A stretch of DNA of 64,000 bases from Stutzerimonas frequens (GCF_024448335.1 NZ_JAMOHM010000004.1:1-64000); one strand, 5' to 3'; shown: positions 27,731 through 37,597, counted from the first letter of the stretch. Made by a program: numbers and translations. Notes: generated from the sequence alone by a model not told the origin.

Positions 27731-29023
27731 ATGAACGTACTGATCATCGGCAGCGGCGGCCGCGAGCATGCCCTGGCCTGGAAGGTCGCGCAGGATCCGC
27801 GCGTTGCCAAGGTGTTCGTCGCCCCGGGCAACGCCGGCACCGCCACCGAAGCCAAGTGCGAGAACGTCGCCATCGACGTGCTGGCCATCGAGCAGCTGGC
27901 CGATTTCGCCGCTGCCAATGTGCAGCTGACCATCGTCGGCCCCGAGGCACCACTGGTCAAAGGCGTCGTCGACCTGTTCCGCTCGCGCGGCCTGGACATC
28001 TTCGGCCCCACCGCCGCCGCCGCGCAGCTGGAAGGCTCCAAGGCGTTCACCAAGGACTTCCTGGCGCGTCACGCCATCCCGACCGCCGACTATCAGAACT
28101 TCACCGAAGTCGAACCGGCGCTGGCCTACCTGCGCGAGAAGGGTGCCCCGATCGTGATCAAGGCCGACGGCCTGGCCGCCGGCAAGGGCGTGATCGTTGC
28201 CATGACCCTCGAGGAAGCCGAGGAAGCCGTGCGTGACATGCTCTCCGGCAATGCTTTCGGTGACGCAGGCGCGCGCGTGGTGGTCGAGGAGTTCCTCGAC
28301 GGCGAGGAAGCGTCTTTCATCGTCATGGTCGATGGCGAGCATGTACTGCCGATGGCCACCAGCCAGGATCACAAGCGCGTAGGCGATGGCGACACCGGCC
28401 CGAACACCGGCGGCATGGGTGCCTACTCCCCCGCCCCGGTGGTCACCCCCGACGTGCATCAGCGGGTGATGGACGAGGTGATTTATCCGACCGTGCGCGG
28501 CATGGCGGCCGAAGGCAACGTCTACACCGGCTTCCTCTACGCCGGCCTGATGATCGACCAGAGCGGTGCACCCAAGGTCATCGAGTTCAACTGCCGCTTC
28601 GGCGACCCCGAAACCCAGCCGATCATGGTGCGCCTGGAGTCCTCGCTCGTGTTGCTGGTCGAGGCCGCTCTGGCCAAGGCGCTGGACAAGGTCGAAGCGA
28701 CCTGGGATCCACGCCCGACAGTCGGCGTGGTGCTGGCCGCAGGCGGCTACCCGGGCGACTATGCCAAGGGCGACGTGATCGAGGGACTTAGCGAAGCTGC
28801 CTCCCTGGACGGCAAGGTCTTCCATGCCGGGACCGCGCTGAATGCGCAAGGCCAGATCATCACGGCCGGCGGCCGCGTACTGTGCGCCACCGCCATCGGT
28901 CGCAGCGTGTCCGAGGCGCAGCAGCAGGCCTACCGCCTGGCGGAAAAGATCCGCTGGAATGGCTGCTTCTACCGCAAGGACATCGGCTACCGCGCCATCG
29001 CCCGCGAACAGGGCGAAAGCTGA
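27731..29023 (+). CDS. purD: Phosphoribosylamine--glycine ligase
   Basis: PurD ligates glycine to phosphoribosylamine in purine synthesis. The 430-residue ATP-grasp protein begins [18 protein letters not shown] and contains [30 protein letters not shown] and [19 protein letters not shown] lies before the ATG. It follows purH, with a 199-base spacer holding two small hairpins, and precedes retS, the order found in P. aeruginosa. Confidence 0.98.
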   Translation: MNVLIIGSGGREHALAWKVAQDPRVAKVFVAPGNAGTATEAKCENVAIDVLAIEQLADFAAANVQLTIVGPEAPLVKGVVDLFRSRGLDIFGPTAAAAQLEGSKAFTKDFLARHAIPTADYQNFTEVEPALAYLREKGAPIVIKADGLAAGKGVIVAMTLEEAEEAVRDMLSGNAFGDAGARVVVEEFLDGEEASFIVMVDGEHVLPMATSQDHKRVGDGDTGPNTGGMGAYSPAPVVTPDVHQRVMDEVIYPTVRGMAAEGNVYTGFLYAGLMIDQSGAPKVIEFNCRFGDPETQPIMVRLESSLVLLVEAALAKALDKVEATWDPRPTVGVVLAAGGYPGDYAKGDVIEGLSEAASLDGKVFHAGTALNAQGQIITAGGRVLCATAIGRSVSEAQQQAYRLAEKIRWNGCFYRKDIGYRAIAREQGES

Positions 29024-29041
29024 ACCCCGCCAGTCACCAGG

Positions 29042-29081
29042 AATGCGCGCGGCGCCAGATTTTATCGACACCGCGCGCATT
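29042..29081. repeat. 11-bp inverted repeat upstream of retS
   Basis: AATGCGCGCGG (29042-29052) and CCGCGCGCATT (29071-29081) are perfect inverted repeats with an 18-base spacer containing TTTTAT. The right arm overlaps the predicted retS -35. It could be the purD 3' hairpin or an operator. Confidence 0.6.
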
Positions 29082-29108
29082 ACAGGCTGACAACGGCATG
29101 GCTATAAT
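29079..29108 (+). promoter_or_regulatory. Candidate retS promoter
   Basis: ATTACA (29079-29084) and consensus TATAAT (29103-29108) with an 18-base spacer. The predicted start near 29115 excludes the ATG at 29098 and supports the GTG at 29140 as the retS start. Confidence 0.5.
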
Positions 29109-29139
29109 CCGCCGTCACACTCATGAACGGACTTCTCCA

Positions 29140-31944
29140 GTGGGTCGGCTCCGGATCGCCATCGCTCTCATCTTCGGCCTGCTGCTGATCAATCTGATCC
29201 CGCTGTCGGCTCAGGCGTCCGTTGCCCCGCCGTCCTCTACGCCGCTGGCCGCAACGCCGAATTCACTGCCGCAGAACTGGCGCATTCTGGTCGATCAGTC
29301 CGGCAAGCTCACACTGGAGGAAGTGGTCGCCCAGCGCGCCCTGTTCCAGCGGCTGGAAAAGCTGTCCTACAGCGCTCCGGCCAGTGATCGGGCGGTCTGG
29401 CTGCAAGTCAGCCTGCCCCCTCTGACCAAGCCGAAATGGCTTTCGCTGTTCGCGCCGCGCGTGCAGTACCTGGACTTCTACCTGCTGCGCGAAGGCCAGC
29501 TTGAGCAGCACGTCGCCACCGGCGAGCTGCGACCGGTCAGCGCGCGCCCGCTGCCGAACCGAGCATACCTGTTCAGCCTGCCCAATGATGGTCAGGCGAG
29601 GGAAGCCTACGTTCGCCTGCAGTCCAGCCATCCGGTGATGACCTGGTTCAAGGTCATCGACGACAGCGGCCTGGTCAGCCAGTCCAGGCCTGCCTACCTG
29701 TTCGGCGCCCTGTTCGGCGCCCTGGCACTGCTGATGGTGTACAACCTGCTGCGCTTCGCCTACACGGTCAGCTACACGCATATCTGGCTCAGCCTGCTGC
29801 ATGGCGCGCTGCTCGCTTGCGCCATGGCGAACCTGGGCGTCCTGGCGGTCTGGTTGCCGGGATTGACCTATAGCCAACCGTTGATCGCCGACCTGTCGGC
29901 GCTCGCCGCGAGTTGTGCGCTGCTCGGTTACACGCTGGGCTTTTTCAACCAGCGCCGGCGCACCTGGATTACATGGCTGCTGGGCATCGAGCTCAACGTG
30001 GTGCTGGCCATCGCCGCCAGCATCCTGCTTGGCCAGTGGCTGTGGCACAGCTGGCTGATCTACTCGCTGGTGCTGGTCGCCTCGTGCAGCGCTCTGGTGG
30101 TCGCTCTGTACCACTGGCGTCAGGGCTATCAGCCGGCACGGCTGGTAGTCGCCGGCGCGACGCTCTTCAACAGCGGCATGGTGTTCTTCATGCCCATGCT
30201 GCTCGGCTTCGACCAGCTCGACCCGGGCTGGCTGACCGGCGGGCTGTTCAGCCTTGCCACGATCGCCGGCCTGCTGCTCAGCTTCGCCCTGCTCGAACGG
30301 CAGCGCCAGCGTCAGAGCGACAGCCGCACTCAGTTCACCGCAGCTGCAGTCAGCAGTGCTGAGCTCAAGACCAAGGCTGACTTCCTGTCCAAAATCAGTC
30401 ATGAGCTGCGCACGCCGATGAACGGAGTGCTCGGCATGAGCGAGCTGCTGCTGGGCACCTCGCTCTCGGCGAAACAGCGCGATTACGTGCAGACGATTCA
30501 CAGCTCCGGCAACGAGCTGCTCAATCTGATCAACGAGATCCTCGACATATCCAAGCTGGAGTCGGGCCAGATCGAGCTGGACGACGTTCAGTTCGACTTC
30601 AATGCGCTCATCGAGGATTGTCTGAGCATCTTCCGCGCCAAGGCAGAGCAGCAGAAGATCGAGCTGATCAGCTTTATCCAGCCGCAACTGCCACAGGTCG
30701 TGGCCGGCGATCCGACACGCCTGCGCCAGACGTTGCTCAATCTACTGGAGAACGCCTTCAAGCAGACCGAGGAAGGCGAGGTGCTGCTGATCGCCGCGAT
30801 CGACGGACCGATGGATGCGCCGCGACTGCGCATTACCGTGCAGGACAGCGGTCGGCCGCTGGAGGCATACGAGCGCGATGCCCTGCTCAATGCGGCAGTG
30901 GACAGCCAGGACTTCCTCGCCGCGACCCGTCATGGCGGACGGCTCGGCCTGATCATCGCTCGCCAGCTGGTCCAGCTGATGGGTGGCGATTTCGGTATCC
31001 AGACCGGTAGCAATCAAGGCAATACGCTTTGGATCAGCCTGCCGCTGGCCGGCGAAGGCCTGGCCCAGAGCAACGCCGACCTGGACGGACCGTTACGAGG
31101 CACGCGCCTGCTGATCGTCGATGACAACGATACCTGCCGCAAGGTACTGGTCCAGCAGTGCAGCAGCTGGGGACTGGAGGTCAGTGCGGTGGCGTCGGGC
31201 AAAGAGGCGCTGGCGTTGCTGCGCACCAAAGCGCACCTGAAGGAATACTTCGATGTGGTACTGCTCGACCAGGACATGCCCGGCATGACCGGTATGCAGT
31301 TGGCGAGCAAGATCAAGGAAGACTCCAGCCTCAACCACGATATCCTGCTGATCATGCTCACCGGCATGAGCAGCGCCCCGAGCAAGATCATCGCGCGCAA
31401 CGCCGGCATCAAGCGCATCCTGGCCAAACCGGTGGCCGGCTACACCCTCAAGACCACGCTCGCCGACGAACTCGCGCAGCGTCAGCAGGGCAACCAGCAG
31501 CGCTCCACGACAGCACCCCAGGCGTCAACGCCACTCGAGGTTCCGGGCGACTTTCGCATCCTGGTCGCCGAAGACAACAGCATCTCCACTAAGGTCATCC
31601 GCGGGATGCTGAACAAGCTCAACCTGCAGCCCGATACCGCGTGCAACGGTGAGGAGGCGCTCGAGGCCATCAAGACCACCCCTTACGACCTGGTGCTGAT
31701 GGACTGTGAAATGCCGGTGCTCGATGGTTTCCAGGCCACCCGCCAATTGCGCGAATGGGAGGCCAACAGCGGTCGGCGGCGCACGCCGGTGGTCGCCCTG
31801 ACTGCACACATCCTCAGCGAGCACCGTGAACGTGCCCGTGAAGCGGGAATGGACGGGCATATGGCCAAGCCCGTCGAGCTCTCGCACCTGCGCGAGCTGA
31901 TCGACCACTGGGTGCGCGTCAAGCAGGCCGAGCAGGTCGACTGA
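29140..31944 (+). CDS. retS: Hybrid sensor kinase RetS (7TMR-DISM, HisKA, HATPase, two receivers)
   Basis: RetS opposes GacS and so switches between acute and sessile lifestyles through RsmY/RsmZ. I start at a GTG followed by a signal peptide ([20 protein letters not shown]); this gives 934 residues. Order: periplasmic DISMED2 sensor (about 40-180), seven helices (about 185-385), HisKA with [10 protein letters not shown] (His about 420), N-box NLLENAF (about 534), then two receivers with phosphoacceptor Asp in LLDQDMPG (about 710) and VLMDCEMPV (about 854). The G boxes are eroded (DSGRP; GGRLGL). It lies downstream of purD as in P. aeruginosa. Confidence 0.9.
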   Translation: MGRLRIAIALIFGLLLINLIPLSAQASVAPPSSTPLAATPNSLPQNWRILVDQSGKLTLEEVVAQRALFQRLEKLSYSAPASDRAVWLQVSLPPLTKPKWLSLFAPRVQYLDFYLLREGQLEQHVATGELRPVSARPLPNRAYLFSLPNDGQAREAYVRLQSSHPVMTWFKVIDDSGLVSQSRPAYLFGALFGALALLMVYNLLRFAYTVSYTHIWLSLLHGALLACAMANLGVLAVWLPGLTYSQPLIADLSALAASCALLGYTLGFFNQRRRTWITWLLGIELNVVLAIAASILLGQWLWHSWLIYSLVLVASCSALVVALYHWRQGYQPARLVVAGATLFNSGMVFFMPMLLGFDQLDPGWLTGGLFSLATIAGLLLSFALLERQRQRQSDSRTQFTAAAVSSAELKTKADFLSKISHELRTPMNGVLGMSELLLGTSLSAKQRDYVQTIHSSGNELLNLINEILDISKLESGQIELDDVQFDFNALIEDCLSIFRAKAEQQKIELISFIQPQLPQVVAGDPTRLRQTLLNLLENAFKQTEEGEVLLIAAIDGPMDAPRLRITVQDSGRPLEAYERDALLNAAVDSQDFLAATRHGGRLGLIIARQLVQLMGGDFGIQTGSNQGNTLWISLPLAGEGLAQSNADLDGPLRGTRLLIVDDNDTCRKVLVQQCSSWGLEVSAVASGKEALALLRTKAHLKEYFDVVLLDQDMPGMTGMQLASKIKEDSSLNHDILLIMLTGMSSAPSKIIARNAGIKRILAKPVAGYTLKTTLADELAQRQQGNQQRSTTAPQASTPLEVPGDFRILVAEDNSISTKVIRGMLNKLNLQPDTACNGEEALEAIKTTPYDLVLMDCEMPVLDGFQATRQLREWEANSGRRRTPVVALTAHILSEHRERAREAGMDGHMAKPVELSHLRELIDHWVRVKQAEQVD

Positions 31945-31963
31945 GCAGCGCTCGGTACCGGTC

Positions 31964-33214
31964 TCAGCAGACGCCGCGCTTCACGTCTCGGATCAGCATC
32001 CCGCTCTCGGGCCTGGCCGGCATACGCGTCAGATCGATACGCAGATCCTGCGCTGGCACCGCGTAGGCCATTTCGCGCGTCAGCATGCGCAGCGCCATCT
32101 TCAGCAACTCGATTGCCAGCCGTTCGCCTGGACAACGATGCCCTTCGGCCGCGTCACCGCCGCCCTGGGTGACAAAGCTGAAGGCATTGCCCGGCCAGTT
32201 CAGGAAGCGCTCGGGCTGGAACGCTTCGGGCTGATCCCAACGGCTCGCTTCGCGGTTGGTCCCCCACAGATCCAGCATCACTCGGGTGCCCGCCGGAAAA
32301 TGCTGGCCCTGCCAGTCGAAGTCCTCTCGTACGCGGGCAGCCGTGAACGGAAAGAACGCGTGCAACCTGCGAACCTCCTGCGCGAAGGGCTCGAGCAGTT
32401 CATCGTCCGTACGCAGGCGCGCGGCCCATTGCGGCTGCGCCCGCAGTTCCAGCACGGCATAGGTGATGAAGTAGGAAACCGCCACTGTCGGCCGCAACAG
32501 ATTGAGCAACTCGACAGCGGCGACCTGCTCATCGAGCGGTGTGCCGTCGAGGTCGCGGTGATGCGCGATCACCATGAGCGCCGTGGTCGGCTCGGCTGGC
32601 AGCCGGCCGGCGCGAACCTGCTCGATCAGCTGCCGCGCCCAGGCTTCGGCGTCGCGCCGCGCCTTGCGCGCCTCCCAGTGACGTGCCCCGATGCCACCCG
32701 CACCGTCAACCATCGTCGCCAGCTGCTCGGCCCGGATCTCCCGCTCGGCGGGTGCCAGCGGCACGCCGGCCCAGCGACATACCGCTTCGGTCAGAATCAG
32801 CTGCACTTCCGTCATCAACCGGACCTCCGGGCGCGCCTGCCACTCACCGATCGCCTGGCGCCAGGCCTGCTCGGCCAGGCTGACCAGCTTCTCGACCGCA
32901 GCACCGTCGAGCAACTGCAGGAACATTCGCTTTCGATTCCGGTGCGCCTCACCGTCCAGCCCCTGCACGCCTCCTTGTCCGACCAGCGTCTTTATCAGCA
33001 TGCGCGGCATGGCATGGGCGCGCTGCAGATAGCGTTCGTCGTAGAACAGGCGCGCGGCGTCTTCGCCGCTGAGACAGATGGTGTTCTGCAGTAGCAGACG
33101 CGCCTGGAATACGTTGCTGTGCAAACGAGCACAGCGATCACGGATAAATGGATAGCCTTCGCCCAGCAGCGCCAGTGAGCTTTCCAGATGATCATCATGG
33201 GGTATTTCGGTCAT
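31964..33214 (-). CDS. CYP152-type cytochrome P450 (fatty acid peroxygenase)
   Basis: CYP152 enzymes use hydrogen peroxide to hydroxylate or decarboxylate fatty acids without a redox partner. The 416-residue protein starts at MTEIPHDD after GGAGA. Its haem-cysteine loop QGGGDAAEGHRCPGE (Cys about 361) is of CYP152 type. The I helix carries NLLRPTVAVS (Arg241-Pro242), the pair that binds the fatty acid carboxylate in place of the acid-alcohol pair of monooxygenases. The substrate region GGVQGLDGEAHRNRK has Gln at 84, as in hydroxylases, where the OleT decarboxylase has His. No redox partner gene is nearby. I predict alpha- or beta-hydroxylation. Confidence 0.88.
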   Translation of the reverse strand: MTEIPHDDHLESSLALLGEGYPFIRDRCARLHSNVFQARLLLQNTICLSGEDAARLFYDERYLQRAHAMPRMLIKTLVGQGGVQGLDGEAHRNRKRMFLQLLDGAAVEKLVSLAEQAWRQAIGEWQARPEVRLMTEVQLILTEAVCRWAGVPLAPAEREIRAEQLATMVDGAGGIGARHWEARKARRDAEAWARQLIEQVRAGRLPAEPTTALMVIAHHRDLDGTPLDEQVAAVELLNLLRPTVAVSYFITYAVLELRAQPQWAARLRTDDELLEPFAQEVRRLHAFFPFTAARVREDFDWQGQHFPAGTRVMLDLWGTNREASRWDQPEAFQPERFLNWPGNAFSFVTQGGGDAAEGHRCPGERLAIELLKMALRMLTREMAYAVPAQDLRIDLTRMPARPESGMLIRDVKRGVC

Positions 33215-33423
33215 GCCGCTCTCCAATCAACCAGTCCTGCAATCGACCTCCGTGCGCTCGGAGTGTTATCGCGCGAACGACCCGAAGGTCGGATAACTGA
33301 ACAAAAAGGGCCGAGCGCTGCCGATTACTGAACGACTCACGAAACGGTGCAGGTCTCGGCATGCCGTGTCCATCACGTCGCAGAACGCGGCGTGGCCGCA
33401 GTCCTGCCCCGAGGAGCCACTCG

Positions 33424-34371
33424 ATGATGAAGAGGAGCGATGTCGCCTGGACCCTGATCGGGGTTTCGGCCGTGCTGCTGTCCGGCTATCTGCTGTATCA
33501 CGAGGTCCGCAACATCTCGCTGAGCGAACTCGCCAACAGCCTGCATGCGATCGGTGCCCATCGCTGGTTGCTGGCGGCCCTGTCGACGCTTGGCGCCTAC
33601 CTGGCGCTGGCCTGGTACGACCGCATCGCCATGGCCCATCTGGGCCGGAAGATCTCCTGGTGGTTCATCACGCTTTGCTCGTTCACCACCTATGCGCTGG
33701 CCCACAACATTGGCGCCTCGGTTTTTTCCGGCGCGCTGGTGCGTTATCGCGCCTACCGCAGCCGCGGCCTGACGCCCCAGGAAATCGGAATCCTGATCGT
33801 CTTCTGTTCCTTGACGTTTGTCCTCGGTACCGTCCTGGCAGGTGGCACGGTGTTGATCCTCGAACCGCAGTTGCTGGACCGCCTGATGGACAGCGCGAGT
33901 TGGCTATCGACCGCGGTCGGGTGTGGGCTGTTGCTGCTGATCGCGTTGTATGTGTTCGGCGCATGGCGGCAGTTGCCGGCGTGGCGGCTGGGCAAATGGC
34001 ATATCGAGTATCCGCGGCTGCCGATCGTCGCGCGCCAGTTGCTGGCCGGACCACTGGAGCTGCTATGCGCGGCGGCGATCATCTACTTTGCCCTGCCGGC
34101 GGCGAACAACCCAGGCTACCTGACCATCCTCGGCGTGTTCCTCGCGTCCTTCTCGCTGGCCCTGCTCTCCCATGCCCCAGGCGGGCTCGGGGTGCTGGAA
34201 CTGACCTTCGTCGCCGCACTGCCGGAACTCGCGACCGTCGACGTGCTGGCTGCACTCATCGTGTTTCGTGTCTTCTATCTGCTGCTGCCGTTCGCCATTG
34301 CCATGGTGGTCGTGCTGCTGTTCGAACACGGTCAGTGGCGCGCTCGACGAGCCGACGCAGTAGGTCGTTGA
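33424..34371 (+). CDS. Lysylphosphatidylglycerol synthase TM-region (UPF0104) family protein
   Basis: A 315-residue integral membrane protein with about seven to eight helices, matching the flippase-like membrane region of MprF (LPG_synthase_TM) without the aminoacyl-transferase domain. I start at MMKRSDVAW, seven bases after GAGGAG, not at a longer frame. Motifs include ALAHNIGASVFSGALVRYRA and LSHAPGGLGVLELTF, typical of the family. It may move or sense lipids, but no substrate can be assigned. It is divergent from the P450 gene. Confidence 0.85.
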   Translation: MMKRSDVAWTLIGVSAVLLSGYLLYHEVRNISLSELANSLHAIGAHRWLLAALSTLGAYLALAWYDRIAMAHLGRKISWWFITLCSFTTYALAHNIGASVFSGALVRYRAYRSRGLTPQEIGILIVFCSLTFVLGTVLAGGTVLILEPQLLDRLMDSASWLSTAVGCGLLLLIALYVFGAWRQLPAWRLGKWHIEYPRLPIVARQLLAGPLELLCAAAIIYFALPAANNPGYLTILGVFLASFSLALLSHAPGGLGVLELTFVAALPELATVDVLAALIVFRVFYLLLPFAIAMVVVLLFEHGQWRARRADAVGR

Positions 34372-34442
34372 TCCGCGCGCAGCCCTCCATACCTCTCATC
34401 CCGACGAAGATGGTCTGGCGCGAAACGGCCACAGAGGCCATC

Positions 34443-35198
34443 ATGCTGCCCTTTCCAACCCAACCCGACGTCATGACCGAAACCGCCCATTCCCACGCCG
34501 AACACAAACCGCGCCCATTGGTCGACCTGGCCGTAAGCATCCTGATTCCTTCACTGATCCTGATGAAACTCAGTGGCGAGGAGCGCTTGGGTGCCGATGG
34601 CGCGCTGCTGCTGGCCCTGGCCTTCCCGCTGGGCTGGGGCCTGTGGGAGCTGGCCCGCTACCGCAAGTTCAACTGGATCGCCCTGCTCGGCCTGATCAGC
34701 GTGCTGCTCACCGGCGGCATCGGTCTGTTGCAGCTCGACACCCAATGGCTGGCGATCAAGGAAGCGGCCGTACCGGGGATCATCGGCATCGGCGTGCTGG
34801 CCTCAACTCGCACGCGCTACCCGTTGATTCGTACCCTTCTGTACAACCCGAAGGTGCTCAATGTGGACAAGGTCCACGAGCAGCTGGAACGCAACGGTCA
34901 GGTCGCTCATTTCGAAACCCGCCTGCTACGGGCGACCTACCTGCTCAGCGGCACCTTCTTCTTCTCGTCGTTCATGAACTACGTCCTGGCCAAATGGATC
35001 GTGCACAGTCCGGCCGGCAGCGAAGCGTTCAACGCCGAACTGGGACGCATGACCCTGCTCAGCTACCCGATGATCGCCATACCCAGCATGCTGATGATGA
35101 TGGCGATCTTCTTCTATCTCTGGCGGACCATCCATGGCCTGACCGGCTTGCGCCTGGAGGACATCATGGCCGTCCACGAGCAGCGCGACGGCAAATGA
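34443..35198 (+). CDS. VC0807-family integral membrane protein
   Basis: A 251-residue protein with about six hydrophobic segments, resembling the VC0807 family (LAVSILIPSLILMKLSGEE, RYRKFNWIALLGLISVLLTG, VPGIIGIGVLASTRTRYPLI). The family is often listed as a transporter, without evidence. Start is uncertain: ATG 34443 has AGAGG five bases before it; ATG 34473 (MTETAHSHAEHK) is an alternative giving 241 residues. The His-rich N terminus is cytoplasmic. It begins about 70 bases after the preceding membrane protein gene and is likely cotranscribed. Confidence 0.75.
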   Translation: MLPFPTQPDVMTETAHSHAEHKPRPLVDLAVSILIPSLILMKLSGEERLGADGALLLALAFPLGWGLWELARYRKFNWIALLGLISVLLTGGIGLLQLDTQWLAIKEAAVPGIIGIGVLASTRTRYPLIRTLLYNPKVLNVDKVHEQLERNGQVAHFETRLLRATYLLSGTFFFSSFMNYVLAKWIVHSPAGSEAFNAELGRMTLLSYPMIAIPSMLMMMAIFFYLWRTIHGLTGLRLEDIMAVHEQRDGK

Positions 35199-35234
35199 AG
35201 CCGCGGAAGCATCCGGCAGCCAGACGCCAAGCCA

Positions 35235-35321
35235 TCAGAACAGCAGTTTGAAGATGCCGATCACCACGATCAGGCCAATGATGAAGATGACGCCCGCGGT
35301 ACCGCCGATGAACTTCAGCAT
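35235..35321 (-). CDS. 28-residue single-pass membrane peptide
   Basis: A short frame encodes MLKFIGGTAGVIF followed by IIGLIVVIGIFKLLF and TGA. GGAGAG lies seven bases before the ATG. Nearly the whole peptide is one hydrophobic helix, with one lysine near each end. Just upstream a perfect inverted repeat GGACTGT-N9-ACAGTCC (35365-35343 on the minus strand) forms a hairpin that could mask or insulate the start. It lies between convergent/tandem membrane protein genes. I do not recognise a function. The strong Shine-Dalgarno and the coherent helix argue that it is real. Confidence 0.6.
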   Translation of the reverse strand: MLKFIGGTAGVIFIIGLIVVIGIFKLLF

Positions 35322-35342
35322 GCCGTACTCTCCGTATTTTCT

Positions 35343-35365
35343 GGACTGTGCTCTTGTGACAGTCC
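35343..35365 (-). promoter_or_regulatory. Leader hairpin before the 28-aa peptide gene
   Basis: GGACTGT and ACAGTCC are perfect 7-base inverted repeats with a 9-base loop, ending about 20 bases before the ATG. Could be a terminator of upstream transcription without a U tract, an operator, or a translational control element. Confidence 0.45.
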
Positions 35366-35409
35366 GGTTCGGAAGGACGTTCAGCGCCAGACGCCGGGAT
35401 GTTCGGCAG

Positions 35410-36309
35410 TCAGCTGGTCGTCAGCAGCATCCATAGCGGCAGGCTGACGGCAGCTGCCACCGTCGACAGAAATACGGTGGAGCTGACCGCGCGGCTGTCG
35501 TCGGCATGCTTGACGAAGGCCAGCACATTTACGCCACTCGGACAGGCTGCCAGCAGCACCAGCACGCTGCGCGCCTCCTGACTCAGCCCGGGCAAGCAAC
35601 CACTCAGCCACCACACCAGCGCCGGGAACAGGACCAGCTTGGCCAATGTGAGCACGACGACCGACGCGCTAGGCCGCAGGCGATAACGTGACAGACTGAT
35701 ACCCAGCACCATCAACGCGCAGGGCAGCGCCGCCTGCGCGAGCCAGCCAATCACTCGCCACAACGGCTCGGGCAGCGACAGGCCGCTCAGGTTCAACAAG
35801 GCTCCGAGCAGCAGGCCGACGATCAAGGGGTTGGCCAGGTTCTTCAACAGCGACGGCGCGCTGACCCTGTCGCCATCACCGAGCGCGGCGTAGAAACTCT
35901 GCAAAGAGAACAGCACCAGGCTGTGGAACACCAGAATGGCGAACACGTAGACCAGACTCTCGGCCCCGAGCAGCGTGGTCACCAGGGGAATGCCGACCAG
36001 CACGTTGTTCGAGTAGGCTGCGGTCAGCCCCAGAGGGCTCGCTCGCCCCTTCAGGCGATGTGCAACGACGTTCACCAGCAGAAAAATCAGCAGCACCGGG
36101 GCGAAGTATGCCAGCAGCAACATCGGCGACATGCCCTCGCCCAGCTCGGCGCGAGCGATGCCATTGAACAGCACCGCAGGCATGAACAGCTTGAAGGTCA
36201 CGCTGGCCAGCCCGGCGGCACCTTCGTTGCTCAACCACTGGCGCCAGCCAAACAGATAACCGAGCGAGATCAGACCGAAGATCGGCAGGATCGCCAGCAC
36301 CACTACCAT
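35410..36309 (-). CDS. AEC (auxin efflux carrier) family transporter
   Basis: A 299-residue permease of the AEC/BASS superfamily with about ten helices in two inverted halves. I start at MVVVLAILPIFGLISLG, five bases after GGAGGGG, and not 17 codons upstream. Features include the conserved NNVLVGIPLVTTLLG in helix 4/5 and ASVVVLTLAKLVLFPALV in the second half. Bacterial members such as MleP transport dicarboxylates; the substrate here is unknown. It stands alone on the minus strand between the small peptide gene and rfbD. Confidence 0.85.
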   Translation of the reverse strand: MVVVLAILPIFGLISLGYLFGWRQWLSNEGAAGLASVTFKLFMPAVLFNGIARAELGEGMSPMLLLAYFAPVLLIFLLVNVVAHRLKGRASPLGLTAAYSNNVLVGIPLVTTLLGAESLVYVFAILVFHSLVLFSLQSFYAALGDGDRVSAPSLLKNLANPLIVGLLLGALLNLSGLSLPEPLWRVIGWLAQAALPCALMVLGISLSRYRLRPSASVVVLTLAKLVLFPALVWWLSGCLPGLSQEARSVLVLLAACPSGVNVLAFVKHADDSRAVSSTVFLSTVAAAVSLPLWMLLTTS

Positions 36310-36417
36310 GTCGCCCCTCCAGAGCCGAACTTCAGGCCGCGTCGAGGCGCGGGGGCGCAAGAATACACTGGCGAGCGGACGCCCGCACGGAAGCCGGGCC
36401 TCCGCCGGGCGGGCGAA

Positions 36418-37338
36418 TCAGGCGCGAAAGCTGCGCTGCCTGACGACGGCAGCCGGCTCCGCTTGCTGCAACACGTCGAGCACCTCGGCGAGCTCGAGCT
36501 TCCATGGCCGAGGCGCCAGACCAAAGGTCGACTCGAAGCGACGGCAGTCGAGCACTGACCAGGCCGGACGGCGCGCCGGTGTCGGGTATTGTGCAGTCGC
36601 GATCGGCGACACCTCGGGCTGCCTGGCTAGCAGTCCGGCCGCCTCACCTTGACGGAAGATTTCTACGGCGAAGTCGTACCACGAGCAGGCCGGTGTACCG
36701 CTGTAGTGATAAACGCCCCAGGCCAGCCTGTCGCCGGCGGCATAGCGGCGCGCCAGTTCCAGCAGCACGGCGGCGATACTGCCGGCCTGGGTCGGACATC
36801 CCAGCTGGTCGCTCACCACGCCAAGCGCATCGCGCTGACGCGCCAACCGCAACATGGTCTTGACGAAATTGTGCCCGTGGACGCCGTACACCCAACTGGT
36901 ACGCAGGATCAGGTGCGCGGGCAGGCAGTCACGGATGATCTGCTCGCCGGCCAGCTTGCTCGCCCCGTAGACACCCGTCGGAGCGGTTGCATCGTCCTCG
37001 GTATAGGGTCTGTCGGCTTCGCCGGAGAACACATAGTCGGTGGAGATGTGGAACAGCGGCACACCCGCACGCCCGGCAGCCTCGGCAAGATTGCGCGCAC
37101 CATCGCGGTTGACGGCATAGGCCTGCTCGCTGTGAGACTCGGCGTTGTCCACATGGGTGTAGGCAGCCGCATTGATGATCAGACCGGGGCGCTGCGCCAT
37201 GGCCGCCGCAATTTGTTCTGGCCGGACGATATCCAGCTTGGTGCGATTCGGAGCCAGCACATCCAGGCCGAAACTCGCCGCACGCTCGGCCAGCTCGCGC
37301 CCAACCTGACCACCGGCACCGCAAACGAGGATTCGCAT
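36418..37338 (-). CDS. rfbD: dTDP-4-dehydrorhamnose reductase
   Basis: RfbD/RmlD reduces dTDP-4-dehydrorhamnose to dTDP-L-rhamnose with NAD(P)H. The start is MRILVCGAGGQVGREL (306 aa), nine bases after GAGG; the frame runs 59 codons further upstream but that part looks non-coding. The extended SDR features are present: GAGGQVG, the STDYVFSG motif and catalytic YGASK. It is alone: rfbA, rfbB and rfbC, normally adjacent, are not in the window, so it must use dTDP-sugar made by distant genes or act on another nucleotide sugar. Confidence 0.88.
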   Translation of the reverse strand: MRILVCGAGGQVGRELAERAASFGLDVLAPNRTKLDIVRPEQIAAAMAQRPGLIINAAAYTHVDNAESHSEQAYAVNRDGARNLAEAAGRAGVPLFHISTDYVFSGEADRPYTEDDATAPTGVYGASKLAGEQIIRDCLPAHLILRTSWVYGVHGHNFVKTMLRLARQRDALGVVSDQLGCPTQAGSIAAVLLELARRYAAGDRLAWGVYHYSGTPACSWYDFAVEIFRQGEAAGLLARQPEVSPIATAQYPTPARRPAWSVLDCRRFESTFGLAPRPWKLELAEVLDVLQQAEPAAVVRQRSFRA

Positions 37339-37597
37339 TCTCTTTAGCCTCATCGACGACGCTCGCGCCAGGGCGAACGTCCGAAATAATCTTTGCCAAC
37401 GACACCTCTCGGCGCATCGAATGGCACCGCCGGATATGCCGCCGATGCGGGCGAGGCCGCGTCGACACCGCGCTGCGCGGCGGAGCAGAGCCTCTGCGAG
37501 CATGAAGGGATGCATTTTCCAGCTTCGTTGAGGCCAGACAGAAAGCGCTTTGTTCCCCAGCCCGGATAAAAATTTTCATCCACCGAGCCGAGCGTGC

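Noticed and set aside
28882-29139. Longer retS start inside purD
   Set aside because: Lies upstream of the predicted promoter and delays the signal peptide; GTG at 29140 fits better.
33366-34442. Long N-terminal extension of the VC0807-family protein
   Set aside because: Arg-rich out-of-frame translation of the upstream membrane protein gene.
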